The notes under the pieces: generated by a model
The model's input: only the letters and a program-made list of their open reading frames with translations
Told to the model about the DNA's origin: nothing
Databases searched by the model: none
Part shown: in pieces, positions 1-7,039 of the stretch
Position numbering within the stretch: the first letter of the stretch is position 1
Layout of the letters: each line of letters begins with the position of its first letter
Origin: an uncultured Prevotella sp.
GTDB taxonomy: Bacteria; Bacteroidota; Bacteroidia; Bacteroidales; Bacteroidaceae
Assembly: GCA_934230115.1 (NCBI GenBank)
Contig: CAKQEI010000063.1
Coordinates: 1-14,778, forward strand
DNA length: 14,778 bases
Direction of reading: 5' to 3'
Program-made: the position numbers and the translations under genes

Positions 1-118
1 CAGATGATTTTCAAGGAAAATCTCACAGAGGAATAAGATAGAATCTGATCTATTTTACCACCGCTGAATAGTTACGACATATTATTGAGATATTAATAAT
101 TCAACAAAATACATAAGT

Positions 119-337
119 ATGGATAAAAAGATATTGGAGTTTATAACATTCACTATTGGCAGTATTGCCAACTCTGTACACAAAAGTCCATCTGAAATAT
201 ATAAAATACTCAAACAAACAAATATAATAGATGGATATTTAGTGCCTGCTTACGATGTATTGCACACCTTTAGCCGACAATACTTAGTAAATGACATTAT
301 AGAGTTTTTAGAGGAGAAAGGGGTCAAGTTATGCTGA
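119..337 (+). CDS. DUF3791 family protein
   Basis: A 72-residue protein that I recognise as the DUF3791 family, small helical proteins of unknown function common in gut Bacteroidetes and Firmicutes. The family pattern is visible: an N-terminal helix (ILEFITFTIGSIAN), a central SPSEIYKILKQTNIIDGYL segment, then PAYDVLHTFSRQYLVNDIIE near residues 43-62 and a charged C-terminus. No signal peptide or membrane segment. The stop codon overlaps the ATG of the following DUF3990 remnant (ATGCTGA at 331-337), a coupled arrangement typical of DUF3791-DUF3990 cassettes. The gene is clearly more AT-rich than the housekeeping genes that follow, which suggests transfer. It appears intact, but its partners downstream are broken, so whether it still works is unknown. 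Confidence 0.85.
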   Translation: MDKKILEFITFTIGSIANSVHKSPSEIYKILKQTNIIDGYLVPAYDVLHTFSRQYLVNDIIEFLEEKGVKLC

Positions 338-426
338 TTTATCATGCATCAAACATCATAGTGGACAAGCATTTATTGAGTATAATCAACTTTAAGGTAT
401 ACCAAACATGCAAGCAGAACGTATAA
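331..426 (+). pseudogene. DUF3990 family remnant (internally deleted)
   Basis: A 31-codon frame that begins MLIYHASNIIVDKH and ends at TAA 424-426. The start matches the characteristic N-terminus of DUF3990 proteins (MxLYHGSN followed by a V), a family usually about 150-170 residues long that I believe is related to ADP-ribosyltransferases. Here everything after the first dozen residues is missing or unrecognisable, so the most likely reading is a large internal deletion. The position supports the call: its ATG overlaps the stop of the upstream DUF3791 gene and it lies directly before a second DUF3791 gene, the usual order for this cassette. It is very unlikely to give a working product. Confidence 0.6.
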
Positions 427-641
427 TTTTAGACATGAAATATGCTCGTATAATAGAAATTATTTCACAATAATTAGGGATAACCATTGAAGAAGCAATG
501 GACATTTTCTATAAATCCCCCATATTTGAATTGATAGACAAAGGTGTAGCTGATTTACACTGCCGCAGTGACCAATATCTTGCAGAGATTATAATAGAAG
601 AGGGTAACCATGCGGCACAGACTGGTAAAATAGGAGGTTGA
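408..641 (+). pseudogene. Second DUF3791 family gene, interrupted by an in-frame TAA
   Basis: Reading from ATG 408, the frame gives MQAERIILDMKYARIIEIISQ, then TAA at 471-473, and then continues in the same frame with LGITIEEAMDIFYKSPIFEL and a segment containing GVADLHCRSDQYLAEIIIEE, to a natural TGA at 639-641. Both halves match the longer DUF3791 subtype (IIE..., ITIEEAMDxFY, FELIxxGVADLHCRSDxYL). The frame is kept across the stop, so this is a single nonsense substitution, or a sequencing error, rather than a frameshift. The ATG overlaps the end of the DUF3990 remnant. The terminal codons run into the terminator hairpin shared with ppx. Translational readthrough is possible but nothing in the sequence suggests it. 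Confidence 0.75.
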
Positions 642-663
642 GCACAGATGGCTCAACCTCCTA
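631..663. terminator. Hairpin terminator between the DUF3791 cassette and ppx
   Basis: A perfect 13-bp stem, TAGGAGGTTGAGC (631-643) with GCTCAACCTCCTA (651-663), and a 7-base loop. On the minus strand the stem is followed directly by TTTTA (from AAAA at 627-630), so it should end the LRR-ppk-ppx transcript about 20 bases after the ppx stop. On the plus strand there is no clear U tract, but the stem overlaps the last codons of the broken DUF3791 gene and may also end that transcript. Confidence 0.8.
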
Positions 664-681
664 AAGGAATAAAAAATCTAC

Positions 682-1566
682 TTATTGTTTTTGGTCACGA
701 TATATTCCGTCCACAATGGAGTCGGCAAGAGAAATGTTAGGCACAAGAATGTCTTCGCATTTCAGAGAGCGGGCAACAAGGAGGAATATCTCGGCTGCGG
801 GGATGATAACGTCGGCACGGTCGTCCTTGAGTTTGAACTGCTCCATACGCTCTTCCAACGATAATGGAGCAAGTTCGGCATACAGTTGCTTAAGTGCTGT
901 TACGGACAACGAGCGGGAGTCGCCCTTTACCTTGGCAAGACGGAAGAGACGGTTGATGTTGCCACCCGAACCTATAATCTTAGTGTCAGGAAAATCCTCG
1001 GCATACTTCTCAAGCATACGACACATGGCATTGCGCTCCTCGGGAGTCACTGCCCCAGCAAGCATACGCAATGTGCCCACATTGAATGAATGGCTCTCGG
1101 CGAGCACCCCATCATGCAGCAAGGATATCTCGGTAGAGCCTCCGCCTACATCCACATAGGCAAAGTTGCCTACTCCACTCTCGGTGTTCTCCACAAGGTT
1201 GTTGCAGAGGAGCTGAGCCTCCTCGGCTCCAGGGATAATCTCAAGACGTATGCCCGTCTCCTTCTCTATGCGTCGCATCACCTTCTTGCCATTCTCGGCA
1301 TCGCGCATGGCAGAAGTGGCACATGCGCGGAAATGCTCCACATTATACAACTCCATGAATTGGCGGAAACCCTTCATCATGTGCATCATCATGCGCTGGC
1401 GTTCCTTGGATATCTTGCCAAGGGCGAAGACATCCTTGCCAAGACGCAAGGGGATGCGTACAAACAGAAGCTTCTTAATACGCGACGATTCGGGTGCGTT
1501 GTCGTCGAAACTCTTAATCAATAGTCTGGCTCCGTTGGAGCCAATGTCTATGGCGGCTATGTTCAT
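682..1566 (-). CDS. ppx: Exopolyphosphatase / pppGpp phosphohydrolase (Ppx/GppA family)
   Basis: A 294-residue cytoplasmic phosphatase of the Ppx/GppA family, in the ASKHA (actin/hexokinase) fold; members remove terminal phosphates from polyphosphate or convert pppGpp to ppGpp. Visible motifs: phosphate-1 DIGSNGARLLI (residues 7-17), ATSAMRDAENG (83-93), the GAEEA segment with the expected catalytic glutamate (113-117), phosphate-2 DVGGGSTEISL (139-149), and IGSGGNINRL (198-207). At about 300 residues it is the short form, without the C-terminal HD-like domain of E. coli Ppx/GppA. Its ATG overlaps the ppk1 stop by one base (TAATG on the minus strand), implying translational coupling. The pairing with ppk1 favours polyphosphate turnover, though GppA activity cannot be excluded. 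Confidence 0.93.
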   Translation of the reverse strand: MNIAAIDIGSNGARLLIKSFDDNAPESSRIKKLLFVRIPLRLGKDVFALGKISKERQRMMMHMMKGFRQFMELYNVEHFRACATSAMRDAENGKKVMRRIEKETGIRLEIIPGAEEAQLLCNNLVENTESGVGNFAYVDVGGGSTEISLLHDGVLAESHSFNVGTLRMLAGAVTPEERNAMCRMLEKYAEDFPDTKIIGSGGNINRLFRLAKVKGDSRSLSVTALKQLYAELAPLSLEERMEQFKLKDDRADVIIPAAEIFLLVARSLKCEDILVPNISLADSIVDGIYRDQKQ

Positions 1567-3602
1567 TATTTGTTATATACATTATGTAGTTCCTCCTGCG
1601 AGCGGAACGGTTTTTCTCCTTCTTTAACTGCCTGAATCTCATTGGTTCCCTTTCCGTCCACTATGCGACCATTGGTAGTGTCGCGCAATCCAAAGTCGAT
1701 AGTGCGCATAAGGTCTTTCTTCATATCCTCGTCGTAGACGGGAGTGAGCACCTCAATACGGTTGACAAGGTTGCGTGGCATCCAGTCGGCAGAACCGATG
1801 AAGTAGCGTGGCTTGTCGTTGTTGCAGAATATAAGTATGCGCGAATGCTCGAGATAGCGGTCGATGATGCCAACTATACGGATATTCTCGCTCACGTCTT
1901 TAATGCCTGGCACAACCGAGCAGTTGCCACGCACAAGAGCGTCGATGCGCACACCAGCACGTGATGCTGCATAAATCTTGTTGACCACATCCTGATCTGT
2001 GATATGGTTTATCTTTATCTTCACCCATGCAGGCTTACCCTCCTGAGCGTTCTTTATCTCGTTGTCGAAGAGTCGAAGGATGCGAGTCTTCATGGAATTG
2101 GGCGACACAAGGAGTTCCTTAAATCGCATTGGCGAGAACGGACGGTCGATGAAGTCGAACACCTTTGCCACTTCCAACACAATACCCTGGCGGGCAGTCA
2201 TCATGAGATAGTCGGTGTAGACACGTGCGTTGCCCTCATGGAAGTTGCCTGTACCCACGCAGGCAATATCACCCTTGGTGGTCTTGATGTAAAGGAGTTT
2301 GGAGTGAATCTTCAATCCCTCCACACCAAAGATAACGTTCACGCCCTCTTCCTGCATACGCTTGCTCCACTTGATGTTGCTCTCCTCGTCGAAGCGAGCC
2401 ATAAGTTCCACAACAGCCGTAACCTTCTTGCCATTGCGGGCAGCACAGATAAGGGCCTTCACCACCTTTGAGTCTTTAGCCAAGCGGTAGAGAGTGGTCT
2501 TTATCTCCTTCACACTCGGACGGAGTGCAGCCTCGCGCAACAGACGGATGTAGGCATCGAATGAATGGTAAGGCACATGTATGAAGCGGTCCTTGCTGCG
2601 TATCTGCTCGAAGATAGACTCCTCGCCCAAGAACTCAGGCTTCATTACAGGCTGCCATTTAGGGAACTTAAGATCGGAATGTCCACAATCGGGGAACGAC
2701 ATAAGGTCGCGGTGGTTCTGGTAGCGTCCTCCAGCAAGCGAGGTGTCGAGCTCGCGCACATTGAGCCGGTCGAACACACGCTTCTGCATCTCGCGAGGCA
2801 TGTCCTTGTCGTAAATCACGCGGATAGGCTCTCCACGCTTGCGCGAACTAACGCCAAGGGCAATCTTCTCCATAGCTCCATAGTCGGACTCATTGTCCAC
2901 CTCCATCTCGGCATCCTTTGTGAACTTGAACGAGTAAGCCTCGTAGGTTGAAGGCTTGGTACCTATGAAGATGAGCGGCAGACAGAAGCGGATAACATCA
3001 TCAAGATACATGATATTGTCGTAGCCGTCGCTCTGAGGAATGCTGATGAATCGGCCGTAGACACGGTCGGGCACCTTGATTACGGCATACTTCACCTTAT
3101 GCTCAGAGTCGGTATGCGTCTTCTTCACAACAAGATAGATGCGGTTGTCCTCAAGAGTGTTGAGGTCGTCGATGGCAGAAAGCCATATCGGGTTGGTTGA
3201 GCCATTGAGCTTGTCGTAATACAGACGCTTGAGGAACTGCTTCTGCTCATCGTTGAGCTGTGTCTCCTTAAGAAGACGGATATGGTGCTCCTCAAGTTGT
3301 GCGAACACTCGCTTTATGGCCTTGGTGTATTCAGACGAATATTCCTCGTTAAGGCGGTTTACTGTCTTAAGTGTCTTCTTTATCGTCTTGCGGTTCTTTT
3401 CCGAGAGGTTCTCGTTGTCGACAAGTCGGTTGAGCGATGCCACGCGCACGCGGAAGAACTCATCAAGATTATTACTGTAGATACCGAGGAAAGAAAGGCG
3501 CTCGAGCAATGGAACGTTCTGCTTTTCTGCCTCCTGAAGAATGCGGTGGTTGAAATACATCCAACTTACATCGCGCTCTATATATGTGTTTTGCTTAGCC
3601 AT
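1566..3602 (-). CDS. ppk1: Polyphosphate kinase 1
   Basis: A 678-residue PPK1, which reversibly moves the gamma-phosphate of ATP onto polyphosphate through a phosphohistidine. The order is N-terminal domain (DVSWMYFNHRIL, 11-22, then YSNNLDEFFRVRV, 42-54), head domain, and two phospholipase D-like C-terminal domains. The expected autophosphorylated histidine is His433 in GLKIHSKLLYI, and the second conserved histidine is His586 in DRYLEHSRILIF. EIKTTLYRLA (366-375) and SADWMPRNLVNRIEV (604-618) are further family landmarks. Length is normal for the family. I chose ATG 3602 (MAKQNTYIERDVSW) because an open frame upstream to 3755 overlaps the preceding gene and lacks family similarity. It sits 35 bases after the LRR gene and is coupled to ppx. 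Confidence 0.96.
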   Translation of the reverse strand: MAKQNTYIERDVSWMYFNHRILQEAEKQNVPLLERLSFLGIYSNNLDEFFRVRVASLNRLVDNENLSEKNRKTIKKTLKTVNRLNEEYSSEYTKAIKRVFAQLEEHHIRLLKETQLNDEQKQFLKRLYYDKLNGSTNPIWLSAIDDLNTLEDNRIYLVVKKTHTDSEHKVKYAVIKVPDRVYGRFISIPQSDGYDNIMYLDDVIRFCLPLIFIGTKPSTYEAYSFKFTKDAEMEVDNESDYGAMEKIALGVSSRKRGEPIRVIYDKDMPREMQKRVFDRLNVRELDTSLAGGRYQNHRDLMSFPDCGHSDLKFPKWQPVMKPEFLGEESIFEQIRSKDRFIHVPYHSFDAYIRLLREAALRPSVKEIKTTLYRLAKDSKVVKALICAARNGKKVTAVVELMARFDEESNIKWSKRMQEEGVNVIFGVEGLKIHSKLLYIKTTKGDIACVGTGNFHEGNARVYTDYLMMTARQGIVLEVAKVFDFIDRPFSPMRFKELLVSPNSMKTRILRLFDNEIKNAQEGKPAWVKIKINHITDQDVVNKIYAASRAGVRIDALVRGNCSVVPGIKDVSENIRIVGIIDRYLEHSRILIFCNNDKPRYFIGSADWMPRNLVNRIEVLTPVYDEDMKKDLMRTIDFGLRDTTNGRIVDGKGTNEIQAVKEGEKPFRSQEELHNVYNK

Positions 3603-3637
3603 GTGATAATAATTTTTAAAAAGCCAATCATTGGAGC

Positions 3638-4501
3638 TTAGTTTTTCTGCTCTTCTCCCAACACCAGCGTGTCGCTCTCTACGGTGACATGCAGCTGTTT
3701 GCGGAATTTCTTTTCCTCGCCCTGAGGCACAATAATCGACATAAGGTTGTCGCAATCAGAGAATGCTGTGCGGGCAATATGCTCTGGCACACCAAGGAAT
3801 GTAACCTTCTTAAGGCTGTCGCAACTGGCGAAAGCATAAGGGTCGATGGTCTTCACGGATGCAGGAATTGTAAGTTCCTCAAGAGCATCGCAATCGCTGA
3901 AAGCATCACGTCCGATACGGTCGAGTCCTTCAGGAAGCTGAACCTTCTTCAGTTTGGAGCGACGCGTAAAGGCAAGGCTGCCAATAGTGGTGACTGTCTT
4001 AGGCACTATAATCATAGTGGCATCGGTCATGCATGATATAAGACGAGTGCGGTCGGCATTGTAGAAAATCTTGGCGTCAATGACGAAAGCAGGCGACTGG
4101 TTGTTGACCACCTTGCTGTCAAGATCTACAAAAGGATTCTTGCCTATCTTCTCAACTGACTGCGGAATACACACCGACTCAAGCGATATGCAACGGCCAA
4201 AAGCCTCGTCGCCAATGCGTGTTACCGATGCAGGCACCGCTATCTTGCGAAGAAACGCGCAACCCCAAAATGCATTGTCGCAAATCTCCTGTGTGTCTTC
4301 CTTAATCACATAGTCACCCTCTATAGTCTTTTTAGCCGAAATAAGACGCTTGCCGCTCTTGGAGTAGTATACACCCCATCCGTCGTCGCGTGAGCCTTCC
4401 TTCTTGTTCAACGCGAGTTCCATTACCTGGCTTTCAAACTTGTCAGCACGCTCAAGATGCTTCTTAAGCACACTCAGAAATACCTTCTTTTTATCTTTCA
4501 T
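3638..4501 (-). CDS. Cytoplasmic BspA-type leucine-rich repeat protein (LRR_5)
   Basis: A 287-residue protein built of Treponema/BspA-type leucine-rich repeats. Repeats of the form FxxCxxLxxIxIPxSVxxIGxxAFxxC are clear at about residues 82-128 and again at 174-255 (for example LEELTIPASVKTIDPYAFASC). The N-terminus (MKDKKKVFLSVLKKHLERAD) is charged with no signal peptide, so unlike most BspA proteins it should stay in the cytoplasm and probably mediates protein binding. A start at TTG 4525 would add eight residues but falls inside the -7 promoter element, so ATG 4501 is preferred. It is the first gene of an operon with ppk1 and ppx, a hint at a role in polyphosphate metabolism, which is inference only. 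Confidence 0.85.
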   Translation of the reverse strand: MKDKKKVFLSVLKKHLERADKFESQVMELALNKKEGSRDDGWGVYYSKSGKRLISAKKTIEGDYVIKEDTQEICDNAFWGCAFLRKIAVPASVTRIGDEAFGRCISLESVCIPQSVEKIGKNPFVDLDSKVVNNQSPAFVIDAKIFYNADRTRLISCMTDATMIIVPKTVTTIGSLAFTRRSKLKKVQLPEGLDRIGRDAFSDCDALEELTIPASVKTIDPYAFASCDSLKKVTFLGVPEHIARTAFSDCDNLMSIIVPQGEEKKFRKQLHVTVESDTLVLGEEQKN

Positions 4502-4522
4502 AATGTAGTGATTATCTGGGTG

Positions 4523-4530
4523 CAAAGGTA
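4523..4530 (-). promoter_or_regulatory. -7 promoter element of the LRR-ppk1-ppx operon
   Basis: TACCTTTG on the minus strand matches the Bacteroidetes -7 consensus TAnnTTTG. It lies 21 bases before the LRR start codon, giving a very short leader. I see no good TTTG at the expected -33 spacing (about 20 bases upstream). Confidence 0.65.
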
Positions 4531-4604
4531 AGATATAACATCGACAAACCGTTTTCGATGGAATTACGTTAATGTTACAATGGTGTTACAAGCATTTTGT
4601 CAAT

Positions 4605-4624
4605 AAAAAAAGTTGGAAACAGTG
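4605..4624 (-). terminator. rnpB: U tract ending RNase P RNA, with the P1 helix as stem
   Basis: The 3' strand of P1 (4612-4624) is followed on the minus strand by seven U residues (4605-4611). The pairing partner is the 5' end of the same RNA (5005-5017), about 380 bases away, so the long-range P1 helix itself may act in release, or the U run may only mark the 3' end. Confidence 0.5.
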
Positions 4625-5017
4625 CCTCTATAAGCCGGGTTCTGTTTCTCGGCTGCCATTACTGACCTACGAGCCTTCTGTCATTTATCTACTACGCAAG
4701 TCGCCCTGCGTCTCCAGCATTCTACCCTCCACCGTATCCTAAAAGGAATCGAGCGGGACGCCCTCAAACGATGGTATACATGAACTTGCAGCCCCCAGAT
4801 GGCACAGCCCGATGATCACCCATCGGCTGGTGGTCTCTTACACCACCTTCTCACCCTTACCTTACTATATATAAATAGCATGGCGGTTGTTTTCTTCTAC
4901 CGACACCTGCCGTCGCCGACAGCTTCTATTTTCGGAAGTGGGGTTCCCTATGCTGCCCGGACTTTCCTCTCCTGCGCCTATGCACAGCAGCGACAGAACC
5001 GAGACACTGTTTCCAAC
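4612..5017 (-). ncRNA. rnpB: RNase P RNA, bacterial class A
   Basis: The RNA subunit of ribonuclease P, which cleaves the 5' leader from tRNA precursors. Read on the minus strand, the 5' part holds the universally conserved GAGGAAAGTCCGGGC (about 4958-4972) and the 3' part holds the conserved ACAGAACCCGGCTTAT (about 4632-4647). These form the P4 region. The two ends pair perfectly over 13 bp (GTTGGAAACAGTG at 5005-5017 with CACTGTTTCCAAC at 4612-4624), which fixes the P1 helix and the gene boundaries at about 406 nt, normal for Bacteroidetes. It has its own promoter at 5024-5031. An open frame of 97 codons on the opposite strand (4799-5092) is antisense chance. Confidence 0.95.
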
Positions 5018-5023
5018 GGAATG

Positions 5024-5031
5024 CAAAGGTA
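5024..5031 (-). promoter_or_regulatory. -7 promoter element of rnpB
   Basis: TACCTTTG on the minus strand, an exact TAnnTTTG match, ends 6 bases before the first base of P1, as expected for transcription that starts at the mature 5' end. A TTTC lies 20 bases upstream at the -33 position, one base off the TTTG consensus. Confidence 0.75.
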
Positions 5032-5173
5032 CTGCAAATTTTTGAGTAACGGAAATGATTGGGACATTTTTATTGCATTTCGTTCAGATTGAAACAAAAG
5101 TAAAAATCGTGGCATAGTTTTCTAACAGCCGTTAATATGTTAAATTGGAGTGTTAAAATGGGATAAAGATATA

Positions 5174-5186
5174 TGCCAAAATGACA
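5174..5186 (+). promoter_or_regulatory. Candidate operator, copy 1, upstream of degP
   Basis: TGCCAAAATGACA, an imperfect dyad (TGCCA-aaa-TGACA) that lies where the -33 element of the degP promoter would be. The same site with one change recurs at 5275-5287, both preceded by ATA. No regulator can be named from the sequence. Confidence 0.4.
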
Positions 5187-5205
5187 CTTTAACAAATATT
5201 GCGTC

Positions 5206-5213
5206 TATATTTG
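5206..5213 (+). promoter_or_regulatory. -7 promoter element of degP
   Basis: TATATTTG matches TAnnTTTG. It lies 88 bases before the degP ATG, giving a leader of roughly 80 bases. There is no TTTG at -33; that place is taken by the dyad at 5174-5186, which suggests activation or repression at this promoter. The rest of the interval 5032-5205 is AT-rich with several GTTAA-type words and no gene. Confidence 0.6.
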
Positions 5214-5274
5214 CAACTACAAAACAAAAAAGCATGTTGTTTTAACACAACAAACGCCAAATGAAACCGCAATA

Positions 5275-5287
5275 TGTCAAAATGACA
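5275..5287 (+). promoter_or_regulatory. Candidate operator, copy 2, in the degP leader
   Basis: TGTCAAAATGACA, a perfect 5-bp dyad (TGTCA and TGACA) around AAA, 14 bases before the degP start codon. It could be a DNA operator or, in the transcript, a short hairpin near the ribosome-binding region. A weaker relative (GCCAAATGA) lies between the two copies at about 5256-5264. Confidence 0.4.
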
Positions 5288-5301
5288 AAAAGCGTTAACT
5301 C

Positions 5302-6822
5302 ATGGCAAAAGATATAAGAAAAATAATAAAAACATATAAAACAAAGAGATTTATGAAAAAGTATTCTAAGTATTTTGTAGTGGCAATGAGCGCATTGGCC
5401 TTTGCCTTCTCTACAGGAACATTGATCAAAGTGAATGCTACCCCTGCAGCCTCGGCTGCCGTACCCGCACAGCCTGTCGACCTGACATACGCTGCCGAGA
5501 AGTCGCTGCCTTCGGTTGTGCATATCCTTAGCACCAAGAACTCCAAGGTGCAGACAGTAGAAGTACAGAGCGATCCTTTCTCTGATTTCTTCAGCGACCC
5601 ATTCGGATTCTTTGGCAATCCTAACCAAGGACAGGGTGGAAAGCAGAAGCGTAGCGTGCGCACTCCTAAGCAGCAAGGCTCGGGCTCGGGTGTTATAATC
5701 TCAGCAGATGGATATATCGTTACCAACAACCACGTTGTGGCTGATGCCGACGAGCTCACCGTAACACTTAACGACAACAAGGAATATTCGGCTCGCATCA
5801 TCGGTACCGACAAGACTACCGACCTTGCACTCATAAAGATAGACGGCAAGAACCTGCCTGCCATCACCATTGCCAACAGCGAGGATATCAAGGTGGGCGA
5901 ATGGGTATTGGCTGTAGGCAACCCGTTCAACCTTACCAATACAGTTACCGCTGGTATTGTAAGCGCAAAGGGACGCTCGCTCTATCAGAATGGTGTCGAG
6001 TCGTTCATTCAGACTGATGCCGCCATCAATCCGGGCAACTCGGGCGGTGCCTTGGTGAACACACGTGGCGAACTTATCGGCATCAACGCCATGCTCTACT
6101 CGCAGACAGGCTCTTTCAGTGGCTACGGTTTTGCCATCCCTACCTCTATTATGAATAAGGTGGTAGACGACCTCAAGAAATATGGCACCGTGCAGCGTGC
6201 TGTCATCGGCATCCAAGGCTCTGACGTGAAGAACTATGTAGACGCACAGAAAGACCAGGGCAAGGATATCGACCTCGGCACAATGGAGGGTATCTATGTT
6301 GCCAAGGTAATTGAAGAAGGTTCGGCAGAGGAAGCTGGCATCAAGGAAGGCGACGTTATCACAGCTATCGACGGCAAGGAAGTGAACAAGATGGCCGACC
6401 TCCAGGAGGCTCTCGCCAAGAAGCGTCCGGGCGAAAAGGTAACCATCACTTATCTCCACGACAAGAAGAAGGCTACAAAGACCATCACTCTGAAGAACGA
6501 GCAAGGCACAACACAGGTTGTGAAGAAGGCCGACCTCGATGTGCTTGGTGGTAACTTCCGCGCTATCACCGATGATCAGAAGAAGCAGCTCAACATTAGC
6601 TATGGTCTTGAGGTTATCAAGGTGAATGCCGGCAAACTCAAGGAGTCGGGCATTACAAAGGGATTCATCATCCAGCGCGTAAACGACAACGCTATGAAGA
6701 CTATCGAAGACTTGCAGAACGCTGTGAAGGAAGCCTCAACAAGCAAGGATCCTGTGCTCTACATACAGGGCATATTCCCAACTGGCAAGAAGGCTTATGC
6801 GGCTGTGCCTTTGGAGGACTAA
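5302..6822 (+). CDS. degP: DegP/HtrA-family periplasmic serine protease with two PDZ domains
   Basis: A 506-residue envelope protease/chaperone that degrades misfolded exported proteins. After a basic N-terminus there is a hydrophobic segment (about 24-40) forming a signal peptide, cleaved probably near VNA-TPAAS (45-50). The trypsin-like domain carries His144 (TNNHVV), Asp174 (TDLALIKI) and Ser247 (NPGNSGGAL). PDZ1 spans about 300-400 (GIYVAKVIEEGSAEEAGIKEGD) and PDZ2 about 412-500 (KLKESGITKGFIIQRVND). A Gly/Gln/Lys-rich LA loop with repeated DPF/FF motifs lies at 91-127. An alternative ATG at 5353 (MKKYSKYFVV) gives a more ordinary signal-peptide n-region and may be the true start. It stands alone, with its own promoter, two operator-like sites and a terminator. 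Confidence 0.95.
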   Translation: MAKDIRKIIKTYKTKRFMKKYSKYFVVAMSALAFAFSTGTLIKVNATPAASAAVPAQPVDLTYAAEKSLPSVVHILSTKNSKVQTVEVQSDPFSDFFSDPFGFFGNPNQGQGGKQKRSVRTPKQQGSGSGVIISADGYIVTNNHVVADADELTVTLNDNKEYSARIIGTDKTTDLALIKIDGKNLPAITIANSEDIKVGEWVLAVGNPFNLTNTVTAGIVSAKGRSLYQNGVESFIQTDAAINPGNSGGALVNTRGELIGINAMLYSQTGSFSGYGFAIPTSIMNKVVDDLKKYGTVQRAVIGIQGSDVKNYVDAQKDQGKDIDLGTMEGIYVAKVIEEGSAEEAGIKEGDVITAIDGKEVNKMADLQEALAKKRPGEKVTITYLHDKKKATKTITLKNEQGTTQVVKKADLDVLGGNFRAITDDQKKQLNISYGLEVIKVNAGKLKESGITKGFIIQRVNDNAMKTIEDLQNAVKEASTSKDPVLYIQGIFPTGKKAYAAVPLED

Positions 6823-6825
6823 AAT

Positions 6826-6892
6826 AAAAAAAGAGCCCTACCCCCAGCCCCTCCCCCCGTAGGGAGGAGTCTGGGGTGGGGCTCTTTTTTTT
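6826..6892. terminator. Strong bidirectional-looking terminator after degP
   Basis: A long, nearly complete hairpin: AAAAAAAGAGCCC with GGGCTCTTTTTTT outside, ACCCC/GGGGT with one bulged C next, and CTCCC/GGGAG inside, around a short CCCGTA loop. It starts four bases after the degP stop and ends in eight T residues. The C-rich and G-rich arms are unlike the surrounding sequence and resemble dispersed intergenic repeats seen in some Bacteroidetes. Confidence 0.85.
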
Positions 6893-6941
6893 GCCTTACA
6901 AATTTTTTTAATACATTAGAATTCAAATAAACGACAAAAAA

Positions 6942-6973
6942 TTTGTGGCAACGGATATATTTGGTTAAATTTG
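6942..6973 (+). promoter_or_regulatory. Promoter of the rpoD gene series
   Basis: TTTG (6942-6945), a 20-base spacer, then TAAATTTG (6966-6973): a full match to the Bacteroidetes -33/-7 consensus, and the best promoter in the window. A second -7-like word, TATATTTG, overlaps the spacer at 6956-6963. The leader to the ATG at 7040 is about 60 bases. Confidence 0.8.
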
Positions 6974-7039
6974 CAGTTGAATGCTTTAGGCAGACACCCC
7001 ACAAACCAAAACCATTAATATCAAAAAAGACAACACTTA

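Noticed and set aside
1..36. Possible C-terminal end of an upstream gene (reading QMIFKENLTEE then TAA)
   Set aside because: Only 12 codons, and another frame gives an equally plausible end (stop at 39-41); too short to support. The rest of 1-118 shows no promoter match or gene.
3603..3755. An N-terminal extension of polyphosphate kinase to 3755
   Set aside because: It overlaps the LRR gene, has no similarity to PPK1, and ATG 3602 gives the standard N-terminus.
4502..4525. TTG start at 4525 for the LRR protein
   Set aside because: The codon is part of the -7 promoter element, so it would lie upstream of the transcript start.
4799..5092. A 97-codon open frame on the plus strand
   Set aside because: It lies antisense to the conserved core of RNase P RNA.
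5701..6504. A 267-codon open frame opposite degP
   Set aside because: It mirrors the conserved protease and PDZ domains; it is a codon-bias shadow.
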